Shown here: positions 1 to 6,660 of the stretch, piece after piece
Layout: each line of letters starts with the position of its first letter
Numbering within the stretch: the stretch's first letter is position 1
Assembly (NCBI GenBank): GCA_934631055.1
Contig: CAKTXP010000037.1
Span: forward strand, 1 to 15,993
DNA from: an uncultured Clostridia bacterium
Lineage (GTDB): Bacteria; Bacillota; Clostridia; Christensenellales; Aristaeellaceae
Length of the DNA: 15,993 bases
Direction of reading: 5' to 3'
Made by a program: the position numbers and the translations under genes
The notes under the pieces: model-generated
Database searches by the model: none
Seen by the model: the letters and a program-made list of their open reading frames with translations, nothing else
Told to the model about the DNA's origin: nothing

Positions 1-62
1 CCCAGCTTGAGCTGTCCCTCCTGCACCGCGTCCACCATGCTCTTTCTGAGTTTGTCAAACAC
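1..62 (-). CDS. Start of an unidentified protein, cut by the window edge
   Basis: An open frame begins with GTG at 62-60 and reads VFDKLRKSMVDAVQEGQLKL before leaving the window. It overlaps the end of the preceding membrane-protein gene by 8 nt, and a GGAGG/AAGG ribosome-binding sequence sits just upstream inside that gene. An ATG nine codons in (about 38-36) is an alternative start. The overlap implies translational coupling, so this is probably the third gene of the membrane-protein operon. About 20 codons are too few to assign a family. The visible part is charged and looks soluble, not like a signal peptide. Confidence 0.55.
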   Translation of the reverse strand, partial: MFDKLRKSMVDAVQEGQLKL

Positions 63-2229
63 GCTCTGCCTTCCTCCCTCTTCCGATTGCCCTTCCCGCC
101 AGCAGCGCCAGCGCCGCCAGCGACACCGCGTCCGCAATACGCCAGTACCCAATGCCGACATAGCGGATATCCAGCCGCCCTTTCGTTCCCGCGGGCAGGC
201 ATACGGTCAGCCTGTCCAGCTCGTCCGCTTCGACTTTCATCTTCTGCCCCTCTACGCTCGCTTCATAGCCAGCGAACGCAAACAGCGGAACCGTCAGCTT
301 CGCGTCTCTGTCTGCCTGAATCTGCGCTGTGATGTGCGTCCCCGCTTTGCGGTACTCCGCCGCCTGTGCGCCGCCTTCGATATGGATATCCGTATCCTCC
401 GTCGTGCTTTCCCGCATGTTCGGCAAACGGTAATCCATGTTCACCGCCTGAAAATCCTCGCGCCCGTAGGGCAGGATGTCCGTGCTGAGCGCATGATCCG
501 ACAGCAGCGGATGAACGCATGCCGCGCAAAGCACCAGCAGCGCCAGCGCACAGACCTCCCCGCGCTTCTTCGTTCTCCATCCGCAGAGCGCTTCTCCGCC
601 GCAGAGCGCCATGAAGAAGCTTGCCATCGTCAGCATGCGGAATGGCATCTGTACATAATTGAGCAGCCCGCCCAGCCGTTCGTTGACCGCTCTCCACGGC
701 GAAAGCGTCGTGCAGCAGAAAGCCAGCGCCGCGCCGAACAGCCCCAGCGCCAGCGCGCGGCGCATCGTCCTGCCCTCGCCTGTCGCCGCGCGATAGCCCG
801 CGATGAATACGCCTGCCAGCAGCGGCAGACCCAGCACGATGGCGTCCGTGTTCATTCCGGCGATAACGCGCCCCGTGTTCGAGCCCTGCCCTTCGATTGC
901 GTCCAGAAAGAGCTGTGCCGGTTCGAGCAGCCAGTATGCCGAATCCGTCAGCGTGCTTCCCGCGCTGACACCCTGCCGCGAAAACGTCGCCATCGGCACG
1001 AGGACAAAGAGGTTGAGCAGCACCGTTGTCACCGCCGCATAAATCAGCGGCATCCATCGCTTTTCCCGAATGACGCGCGGCAGGCTCGCTGCGCCCATCG
1101 CCAGCGCCACGCCGACACACAGCAGCGTCGAGATCATGTGGCATTGGAAGATGCAGGTCGCGCCAAGCGCCAGCAGTCCCCAGCGCGTCTTATCCCCGCG
1201 CAGGACTTCCCAAAGCCCCCAGACGAACAGCGGAAACAGGCTGAGCGCCATCATCTCTCCCATCGCCGCGCGCGTATAGAGCGACATCAGCCTGTCCGCA
1301 CTGAGCGTGTACAAAACCGCCGCGCCCGCCGCCTTCATCCTGCCGCCCAACATTCTGCGCGCGCAGGCATATGTCGCCGCCGCCGTCAGCGCGTTGATCA
1401 CCACGATCCAGATGTGCATCATATACGGCACGGACGCGCCGCCCAGAAGCATCAACGCCAGCGGCGTCAGAAGAAAATCGGGATAGAATACCGACGTGAC
1501 CGCGCCATATCCGTTGTAGCTGAATCCGCCGACGCGGACGGGAAACTGCCCTGCGCGCAGTCCATCCGCCAGATTGCGGATTCGCGCAATGTGAAACGCC
1601 GTATCCAGCCCATAAGTCAGGCTGTCCTTCATCGTCGGAATGGAAGCGAACGCAACCGCCGCCAGCAGGATGAGCGCAACGCGCATCCGCTCCATCGGCA
1701 GGCTGCCTGCCTCTGCCTCGCGCGCTTTTTCTTTCTGATACAGCGCAGACAGTCCCGCCAGCAGCAGCGCCGCAAACGTCAGCGTAAATCGGTTGTCCGC
1801 ATACGCCGTTCCTTCAAGGCTGATCTCGTAAACGTCCATATAGGTTCCGTCCGCATAAACCGCCTGAATCTCCACCGCCTTTGCCGCTTCCTCCAGCGTA
1901 AACGTCACAGTCTGCCGTCCGCTGTGCGGCATGACCGCAAGGCTGTCCGGCTCGATGTGCACGCCGTTTTCCGAGCTGAACTGAATAGCGTTTTCCCCGT
2001 CCGCGTCGATGTTGAACGTCAGCCGATATTCGCCCGCGGGCAGGTCAAACGACGGTCCGTTGTTGACTAAGCCGTATTCGTCCGTTTCATCGAAAGCGTA
2101 TTTTCCATCACGGAACGCCATGCTGTATTGCAGATTCATCCACTGCGCCCGTTTATCCAGCAATCCGAATATCCATACGCATGCCAGAGCTGCAAGCAGC
2201 AAAAGGACGCCTATCGTTCGCCGTTTCAC
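55..2229 (-). CDS. Large polytopic membrane protein, PTPS-related / YfhO-like family (paralog 1)
   Basis: This 724-residue protein starts at a GTG (2229-2227), overlapping the previous stop as GTGA, with GGGGAG about 7 nt upstream. Residues 7-24 form a first membrane helix. About 28-145 look like an extracytoplasmic beta-rich domain, followed by about ten hydrophobic helices, a second exposed C-terminal domain (about 570-690) and a last helix ending in a basic tail. The stretch around residues 209-250 (D209, FH at 212-213, FPVRVG at 229-234, then YGAVTSVFYP) is typical of the 6-pyruvoyl-tetrahydropterin-synthase-related membrane protein family, which resembles GT-C glycosyltransferases and YfhO. 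The family name is misleading: nothing here suggests pterin chemistry. A role in envelope glycan or lipid modification is inference. It is paralogous over its whole length to the gene just upstream. Confidence 0.85.
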   Translation of the reverse strand: MKRRTIGVLLLLAALACVWIFGLLDKRAQWMNLQYSMAFRDGKYAFDETDEYGLVNNGPSFDLPAGEYRLTFNIDADGENAIQFSSENGVHIEPDSLAVMPHSGRQTVTFTLEEAAKAVEIQAVYADGTYMDVYEISLEGTAYADNRFTLTFAALLLAGLSALYQKEKAREAEAGSLPMERMRVALILLAAVAFASIPTMKDSLTYGLDTAFHIARIRNLADGLRAGQFPVRVGGFSYNGYGAVTSVFYPDFLLTPLALMLLGGASVPYMMHIWIVVINALTAAATYACARRMLGGRMKAAGAAVLYTLSADRLMSLYTRAAMGEMMALSLFPLFVWGLWEVLRGDKTRWGLLALGATCIFQCHMISTLLCVGVALAMGAASLPRVIREKRWMPLIYAAVTTVLLNLFVLVPMATFSRQGVSAGSTLTDSAYWLLEPAQLFLDAIEGQGSNTGRVIAGMNTDAIVLGLPLLAGVFIAGYRAATGEGRTMRRALALGLFGAALAFCCTTLSPWRAVNERLGGLLNYVQMPFRMLTMASFFMALCGGEALCGWRTKKRGEVCALALLVLCAACVHPLLSDHALSTDILPYGREDFQAVNMDYRLPNMRESTTEDTDIHIEGGAQAAEYRKAGTHITAQIQADRDAKLTVPLFAFAGYEASVEGQKMKVEADELDRLTVCLPAGTKGRLDIRYVGIGYWRIADAVSLAALALLAGRAIGRGRKAERV
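93..150 (-). repeat. 58-bp exact repeat shared by the two membrane-protein genes, copy A
   Basis: These 58 bases are identical to 2261-2318, and the next 17 bases differ at only two positions. The repeat lies in the 3' end of the first paralog and encodes the end of the last exposed domain and the final membrane helix (GYWRIADAVSLAALALLAG). The rest of the two genes is far more diverged. Confidence 0.95.
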
Positions 2230-4349
2230 GCCGTTCTCCCCGCTTTTCTTTTGATTTTCTTTCCCGCCAGCAGCGCCAGCGCCGCCAGCGACACCGCGTC
2301 CGCAATACGCCAGTACCCGACGCCGACATAGCGGACGCGGAGCGTTCCGCGAGTCCCTGCCGGAAGGAGAATCGTCATCCGATTCTGCTCTCCGATTTCT
2401 ATTGTCATTTCCTGCCCATCCACATCTGCCGCATAGCCGACAAAGGCATACAGCGGCAGGGTGACGCGTGCATCCGTCTGTGCGTCCACGTCGAGCGTCG
2501 CCACCGTTCCGGCGCGGTGCAGTCTGCCGAAGGATACGTTCCCGTCCGCATGGACGCTTCCGTCCTCCGTGTCGCTCGGATACGACCCTTCAAGCGTATA
2601 ATCCTGAAAAGCGACGTTCTGCGGGCTGACTCTGCTGTATGCGACATAATTGTCCTTTTTCGTTTCCGTCGTCAGCATCGGCATGGCGAACACCATGCAC
2701 ATTCCCAGCGCTGCAAACAGCATGAGCGCCTGTTTTTCCTCCGCCAGCTTTGTCAGCCCATAACCGCCCGCCAGCGCAAAGAAAAACGACGTCATCATCA
2801 GCAATCGCCAAGGAAACTGGATGTAGCCCGAAAGCCCGTGCGTCAGCGTATCCAGCTTCGCCCACGGGAACATCGTCGTCGCCGCCAGCGCAAACGCCGC
2901 GCCCAGAACGACGAAGGCAAGCGCCGCTCTCTCTTCCTGCCCGCGTTTTTCCGTCCGCAAAGCATGCCAGCAGGCGGCAAGCGCCGCAAGCAGCAGCGGC
3001 GCGCCGATCTCGACCGCGGTCGCTTTCAATGTGCCGTCCGCGGGGGCGCCCGTCAGCGGATCAGTCGTCGCAAAGAGCAGCTGCGACGGCGAGACGGCGT
3101 TATCAGCCGTCCAGCGTACCATCATCCCAGCGGTCACGCCGCTTTGGTTGTACGTCATCAGCGGCACAACTGCGCTCACGCAGAGCAGCGCGGCAAACAG
3201 CCCCGCCAGCATCAGCGCACCCAAGCGATTTTCTTTCACTAATCGAACGACCATCGCCAGGCTGAGCGCAGCGACCGTCACCGCGACGATCAGCGTCGAA
3301 ATCATATGGCTTTGATAGATCGCCGCCGCGCTGATTGCAAGCAGCGCCCATTTTTTCCTGTCTCCGAAAAAGACTTCCCAAAGCCCCAGCGCAAGCAGCG
3401 GCATGAACGCCATCGCAAGCGCCTCGCCGACAGCGCTGCGCGTATATACGTCCGTCAGCCGATAAATAGAAAGCGTATAGAGTACGGATGCCGCCGCGCC
3501 CGTCCAATCGCTCTTGAATATCCGTCTGGCGCAGGCAAACATCGCCGCCGCTGTCAGCAGATTGATTCCGATAAGGAACACCTGCATCGCGTATTGAATC
3601 GACGTCCCCAGCAGGATCATGCCCGCCGGAATATACAGAAACAGTTCCGGATAGTATACCGACGTTACGCCGCCGAATCCGCGGTTCATATAAGCGCCGA
3701 CCCGCACAGGGAACTGCCCGCTGAGCAGCCCATTGGTCAGATTGCCCAGCCGTTCCAGATGGAAGATCATGTCGTCGCCGATATTCAGGTTTTCCTTAAA
3801 ACACGGCGTCGAAGCGATCATCGCCGCAAAACCCATCACCAGCATCAGGGAAAGCCGGTGTCGGCTGAGCTTCCCCTTCAGCCGCATCCAGCACAGCGCC
3901 ATCACAGTCAGCAGCATCAGCGACGCCGTCATGACCGTGTCGCTGCATATCCGCCCCGTCAGGCTGAGCCTGCCGACTTCCAGAAACGTTCCCGATTCAT
4001 AGTCGATGAGGAATTGCAGGTTCTCCGTCTCATTGTATACCGTAAAGGTCAAACTGCCCTGCGCCTGTTCCGGTTCAAGGATCACCTCGTCCGGATCCAA
4101 GCCGACTGCGTTGTCTGCCGCCAGACGCAGCCTGTTTTCGCCGTCCGTATAAATCTCGTAATCGAGTCGATACTTTCCCGCTCGCAGCGTCAGCCCCGGT
4201 CCGGCGCTCATCACGCCGTATCCCGTTTCAAATGTCATCGCATTCTGAAGGTCGTTCCACGTCTGTTTTTTCGCTCCCGCATAGACCCATATGCCGATGA
4301 GAAGCACCAGCGCGAGCGCCATGACCGCCTTGATTTTCCTCTTATCCAT
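2226..4349 (-). CDS. Large polytopic membrane protein, PTPS-related / YfhO-like family (paralog 2)
   Basis: The start is placed at the ATG 4349-4347, preceded by AGGAAAAAAGG. The frame stays open upstream to 4538, but that part crosses a repeat and terminator hairpins and has no family resemblance. The product is 707 residues. Helix 1 is at about 8-25, then an exposed beta-rich domain (about 28-135), a multi-helix core, a second exposed domain (about 565-670) and a final helix near 680. The core carries DDMIFHLERL (192-201) and GQFPVRVG (211-218), matching the same positions in the neighbouring paralog. It overlaps that paralog by 4 nt, so the pair is co-translated. I see no clear promoter in 4350-4558, so some transcription may read through from proS. 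The biochemical activity is unknown; glycosyltransferase-like folding is inferred from the family. Confidence 0.85.
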   Translation of the reverse strand: MDKRKIKAVMALALVLLIGIWVYAGAKKQTWNDLQNAMTFETGYGVMSAGPGLTLRAGKYRLDYEIYTDGENRLRLAADNAVGLDPDEVILEPEQAQGSLTFTVYNETENLQFLIDYESGTFLEVGRLSLTGRICSDTVMTASLMLLTVMALCWMRLKGKLSRHRLSLMLVMGFAAMIASTPCFKENLNIGDDMIFHLERLGNLTNGLLSGQFPVRVGAYMNRGFGGVTSVYYPELFLYIPAGMILLGTSIQYAMQVFLIGINLLTAAAMFACARRIFKSDWTGAAASVLYTLSIYRLTDVYTRSAVGEALAMAFMPLLALGLWEVFFGDRKKWALLAISAAAIYQSHMISTLIVAVTVAALSLAMVVRLVKENRLGALMLAGLFAALLCVSAVVPLMTYNQSGVTAGMMVRWTADNAVSPSQLLFATTDPLTGAPADGTLKATAVEIGAPLLLAALAACWHALRTEKRGQEERAALAFVVLGAAFALAATTMFPWAKLDTLTHGLSGYIQFPWRLLMMTSFFFALAGGYGLTKLAEEKQALMLFAALGMCMVFAMPMLTTETKKDNYVAYSRVSPQNVAFQDYTLEGSYPSDTEDGSVHADGNVSFGRLHRAGTVATLDVDAQTDARVTLPLYAFVGYAADVDGQEMTIEIGEQNRMTILLPAGTRGTLRVRYVGVGYWRIADAVSLAALALLAGKKIKRKAGRTA
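2261..2318 (-). repeat. 58-bp exact repeat shared by the two membrane-protein genes, copy B
   Basis: Identical base for base to 93-150, at the equivalent place in the second paralog (YVGVGYWRIADAVSLAALAL). The boundaries are sharp: identity stops immediately on the 5' side of the plus-strand copy and decays after 17 more bases on the other. Confidence 0.95.
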
Positions 4350-4384
4350 CCTTTTTTCCTCGCGCTCAAGCGCCTTTAAAATTC

Positions 4385-4470
4385 CCTTTTTTACCCCTAG
4401 AAAATTGCTCACGCGCGTAAAGCTTTGAAACTTTACAGGCCGTGGCGGACATGCAGAAGGGCTCAGCCCA
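4385..4470 (-). repeat. Dispersed palindromic repeat, copy 1 (other copy at 15770-15867)
   Basis: Read on the minus strand, the first 65 bases match 53 of 65 bases of the plus-strand sequence starting at 15770. Both copies end in GGTAAAAAAGG after a 12-nt length difference. Each begins with a GGGCTG.GCCC mini-palindrome and contains a hairpin with arms GTAAAG and CTTTAC. It fills much of the space between proS and the membrane-protein operon. Confidence 0.8.
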
Positions 4471-4473
4471 CTT

Positions 4474-4497
4474 TTTAAAACAGGGCTGTTGCCCTGT
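4474..4497 (-). terminator. Rho-independent terminator of proS
   Basis: On the minus strand, ACAGGGC-AACA-GCCCTGT forms a 7-bp stem with a 4-nt loop and is followed by TTTAAAAAG. It lies about 60 nt after the proS stop. The T tract is short, so some readthrough into the membrane-protein operon is possible. One arm can also pair with an upstream segment (see findings). Confidence 0.65.
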
Positions 4498-4558
4498 CCT
4501 CTCCGCTTCAAGAGCCAAAGAGGGCTTTTTATGTGCAACAGCCCTATTTTTTACTTCA

Positions 4559-6001
4559 TCAATATGCCTTGGCGAAATAGATGACCTTCTTGGCAGGCTT
4601 GCCGCAGCAAACGCAGGTCTCGCCGATCGGCGTCTGGTCAAACGGCATGCAGCGGGAAGACGCGCTGAAACGATTCTTGATCTCGTCCTCGCAAGCCTGC
4701 TCGCCGCACCACATCGCCTTAGCGTAGCCGCCGTTGACCTGCTTCTCCAATTCTTCCATGTTGTGGACATCGGCGGTATGCGCATCGCGGAACGCGCGGG
4801 CGATCTCGAACATGTTGCTCTGGATCGCATCGAGCATCGCCTTGATCTCGCCTTCCAAGCCCTCGATGTCCAGCGGCGCTTTCTCAAAGGTATCGCGGCG
4901 CACGCTCATAACCTTGCCCTCGGCGAGGTCGCGCGGGCCGACTTCCACGCGAACCGGCACGCCCTTCAGTTCCCACTCGTTGAACTTCCAGCCCGGCGTC
5001 ACGTTGTCGCGGTCGTCGAACTTGACGCGCAGACCGGCGGCGGTCAGCTTGTCCGCAACCGCCTTCGCGCCTTCCAGAACGCCTTCCTTGTGCGCCGCGA
5101 CCGGCACAACGACGACCTGAATCGGGGCGATCTTCGGCGGGAGCTTGAGTCCGCGCTCGTCGCCGTGGGTCATGATAATCGCGCCGATCAGACGGGTGCT
5201 GACGCCCCAGCTGGTCTCGTGCGCATATTTCTGCGTGCCGTCCTTGTCGAGGTACTTGATTTCAAACGGCTCGGAGAAATTCGTGCCGAAGTTGTGGCTC
5301 GTGCCGCTCTGGAGCGCCTTGCCGTCCTGCATCATCGCCTCGACGGAATACGTTGCGCGCGCGCCGGCGAACTTTTCCTTCTCGCTCTTCTGACCGCAGT
5401 ATACCGGAATCGCCAGATTCTGTTCGCAGAAATCGCGGTAAACGCCCAGCATCTGCATCGTCTCTTCCTGCGCTTCCTCGGCGGTCGCGTGAACGGTGTG
5501 GCCCTCCTGCCAGAGGAACTCGGCGGTGCGCAGGAACGGACGGGTCGTCTTTTCCCAGCGCATAACGGAACACCACTGGTTGTATTTGAGCGGCAGGTCG
5601 CGCCAGCTCTGCACCCACTTGGCGTACATCGTGCAGAAAATCGTCTCGCTCGTCGGGCGGACAGCCAGCCGCTCGGTCAGCGGCTCCGTGCCGCCCTGCG
5701 TGACCCACGCGACTTCCGGCGCAAAGCCTTCGACGTGGTCGGCTTCCTTCAGGAGAAGGCTCTCCGGAATGAGCATCGGCATGGACACGTTCTGGTGTCC
5801 GGTGCGCTTGAATTCCGCGTCGAGCTGCTGCTGAATCAGCTCCCAGATGCCGTAACCGTAGGGCTTGATCGCCATGCAGCCGCGGACGGGGGTGTAATCC
5901 ATCAGATCCGCCAGACGGACGACGTCGGTATACCACTGGGAGAAATCCACGTCACGCGGGGTGATGTGCTGAACGAATTCCTGCTGACTTTTCTTCGCCA
6001 T
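4559..6001 (-). CDS. proS: Prolyl-tRNA synthetase, archaeal/eukaryotic-like type
   Basis: This class II aminoacyl-tRNA synthetase charges tRNA-Pro with proline in the cytoplasm. The 480-residue length matches the short form found in archaea, eukaryotes and many Clostridia, which lacks the inserted editing domain of the longer bacterial form. Visible landmarks are RPTSET (115-120), the motif 2 region WEKTTRPFLRTAEFLWQEGH (149-168), the motif 3 region ending MTHGDERGLKLPP (about 280), an anticodon-binding domain, and a C-terminal zinc-type domain with C432, C437, C463 and C465/C466 ending in the tyrosine typical of this form. The ATG at 6001 has a TGAGG sequence upstream. Expression is controlled by the T-box leader directly in front of it, and a repeat lies between leader and start. 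Confidence 0.97.
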   Translation of the reverse strand: MAKKSQQEFVQHITPRDVDFSQWYTDVVRLADLMDYTPVRGCMAIKPYGYGIWELIQQQLDAEFKRTGHQNVSMPMLIPESLLLKEADHVEGFAPEVAWVTQGGTEPLTERLAVRPTSETIFCTMYAKWVQSWRDLPLKYNQWCSVMRWEKTTRPFLRTAEFLWQEGHTVHATAEEAQEETMQMLGVYRDFCEQNLAIPVYCGQKSEKEKFAGARATYSVEAMMQDGKALQSGTSHNFGTNFSEPFEIKYLDKDGTQKYAHETSWGVSTRLIGAIIMTHGDERGLKLPPKIAPIQVVVVPVAAHKEGVLEGAKAVADKLTAAGLRVKFDDRDNVTPGWKFNEWELKGVPVRVEVGPRDLAEGKVMSVRRDTFEKAPLDIEGLEGEIKAMLDAIQSNMFEIARAFRDAHTADVHNMEELEKQVNGGYAKAMWCGEQACEDEIKNRFSASSRCMPFDQTPIGETCVCCGKPAKKVIYFAKAY

Positions 6002-6029
6002 GATGTTTTCCTCACTTTATTCGTGTTAT

Positions 6030-6126
6030 GCCCTCTCCGTCTGCCTGCGGCAGCCACCTCTCCCAAAGGGCGAGGCAAGTCTTGGCTCCCCCTCTGGGGG
6101 AGCTGTCACGAAGTGACTGAGAGGGC
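6030..6126. repeat. Palindromic MITE-like repeat inside the proS leader
   Basis: The 97-bp element has terminal inverted repeats GCCCTCTC and GAGAGGGC. It contains internal hairpins CTCCCCC-TCT-GGGGGAG and GTCAC-GAA-GTGAC, plus CTGCC-TGC-GGCAG. From memory, elements with CCCTCTC ends and a GGGGGAGC core are common in gut Clostridia intergenic regions. It sits between the T-box terminator and the proS ribosome-binding site. Confidence 0.8.
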
Positions 6127-6130
6127 TGGG

Positions 6131-6370
6131 GAACAAAAAACGCCCCGTCCCATCACTGGGACGAAGCGCATTGCTTCGCGGTACCACCCGGTTTGGCGCT
6201 CTTCGCGCCCTGCTCAGACCCTTATCGCGGGCATACGGCGGCGTTCTTGGCGCCGCGGCTGATGGGGCTCGGAGCGACGGGCGTCCTTCCTGCGCAGCCT
6301 TTCAGCATCTGACCGCACTCTCTTAGAGGATGAAACAGCCCGGCTTTCCCCGTCGTCGCCTGTTGGTATC
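6131..6370 (-). promoter_or_regulatory. T-box leader controlling proS
   Basis: The minus strand carries the T-box core GGGTGGTACCGCG at 6189-6177, directly followed by a terminator hairpin and T run, which is the standard antiterminator/terminator layout. Upstream lies about 180 nt of GC-rich structured leader with an AGATG-like distal arm resembling Stem I (around 6300). Uncharged tRNA-Pro should favour the antiterminator and so switch on proS. A CCC triplet at 6281-6279 falls near where a specifier loop would be, but I could not fold Stem I confidently enough to assign it. Confidence 0.92.
6134..6163 (-). terminator. Regulated terminator of the proS T-box
   Basis: On the minus strand, CGTCCCA-GTGA-TGGGACG forms a 7-bp stem, followed by GGGGCG and a run of Ts (6140-6134). 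It lies directly downstream of the T-box core. Confidence 0.88.
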
Positions 6371-6376
6371 ACCGAC

Positions 6377-6405
6377 ATTATAAGCAAAAATCGGGCTTCT
6401 GTCAA
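6377..6405 (-). promoter_or_regulatory. Sigma-A promoter of the proS T-box transcript
   Basis: The minus strand shows a perfect -35 TTGACA (6405-6400) and a perfect -10 TATAAT (6382-6377) with a 17-bp spacer. The -35 lies only about 7 bp after the stop codon of the Crh-like gene. Transcription should start near 6370. Confidence 0.92.
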
Positions 6406-6411
6406 GGAGAT

Positions 6412-6660
6412 TTATGCGCCCAGCAGACGGCTCAGCTCACAGACTGCCTGCGCCTCGTCCTCGCCTTCTGCGACGATAGTCACCGCCTGTCCGTCGCTCA
6501 GTCCGGCGGAAAGCACGCCCATCAGCGACTTGGCGTTGACCGTCACATTCTGCCGCCTGAGCAGGAGGCGGCAGGAATAGTCGCTCATGCGGTTGGCGAT
6601 CTGCGCCGCCTGTTTGGTCATCATATTTTCAGGAATCGAAACCTTGATCGTCAGCTCCAT
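6412..6660 (-). CDS. HPr-family protein lacking the active-site histidine (Crh-like)
   Basis: This 82-residue protein has the HPr fold signature, with NAKSLMGVLSAGL at 42-54 matching the HPr region around regulatory Ser46 (here S45). Aligning with Bacillus HPr, the phospho-acceptor motif HARPA becomes MTKQA at 14-18: His15 is Met14, Arg17 is Lys16 and Pro18 is Gln17. It therefore cannot carry phosphate for PTS sugar uptake in the usual way. Loss of His15 with retention of Ser46 is the hallmark of Crh, the catabolite-repression HPr of Bacillus, and crh follows whiA there too. The ATG at 6660 has a strong AAGGAG 7 nt upstream. A longer in-frame start at 6705 has no support. The gene overlaps the end of whiA by 32 nt. 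Kinase phosphorylation and CcpA binding are inferred, not shown. Confidence 0.9.
   Translation of the reverse strand: MELTIKVSIPENMMTKQAAQIANRMSDYSCRLLLRRQNVTVNAKSLMGVLSAGLSDGQAVTIVAEGEDEAQAVCELSRLLGA

Noticed and set aside
7..2070. Long plus-strand open frame opposite the first membrane protein
   Set aside because: It is rich in Arg, Gln and His with no recognisable domain, as expected from the complement of GC-rich coding DNA. The minus-strand gene has family motifs, a ribosome-binding site and operon overlap.
3306..4379. Plus-strand open frame opposite the second membrane protein
   Set aside because: Arg/His/Gln-rich product with no domain, complement of a well-supported gene.
4349..4538. 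N-terminal extension of the second membrane protein to 4538
   Set aside because: The extra 63 codons cross a repeat and terminator hairpins. The ATG at 4349 has a clear ribosome-binding site and begins with a membrane helix like the paralog.
6177..6200. Possible tRNA gene in the proS leader
   Set aside because: The GC-rich structured segment has the T-box core and terminator, not a cloverleaf with TTC and acceptor stems.
4442..6262. 606-codon plus-strand open frame opposite proS
   Set aside because: It crosses the proS gene, a repeat and the T-box leader, and has no domain signature. It is a shadow of conserved minus-strand features.
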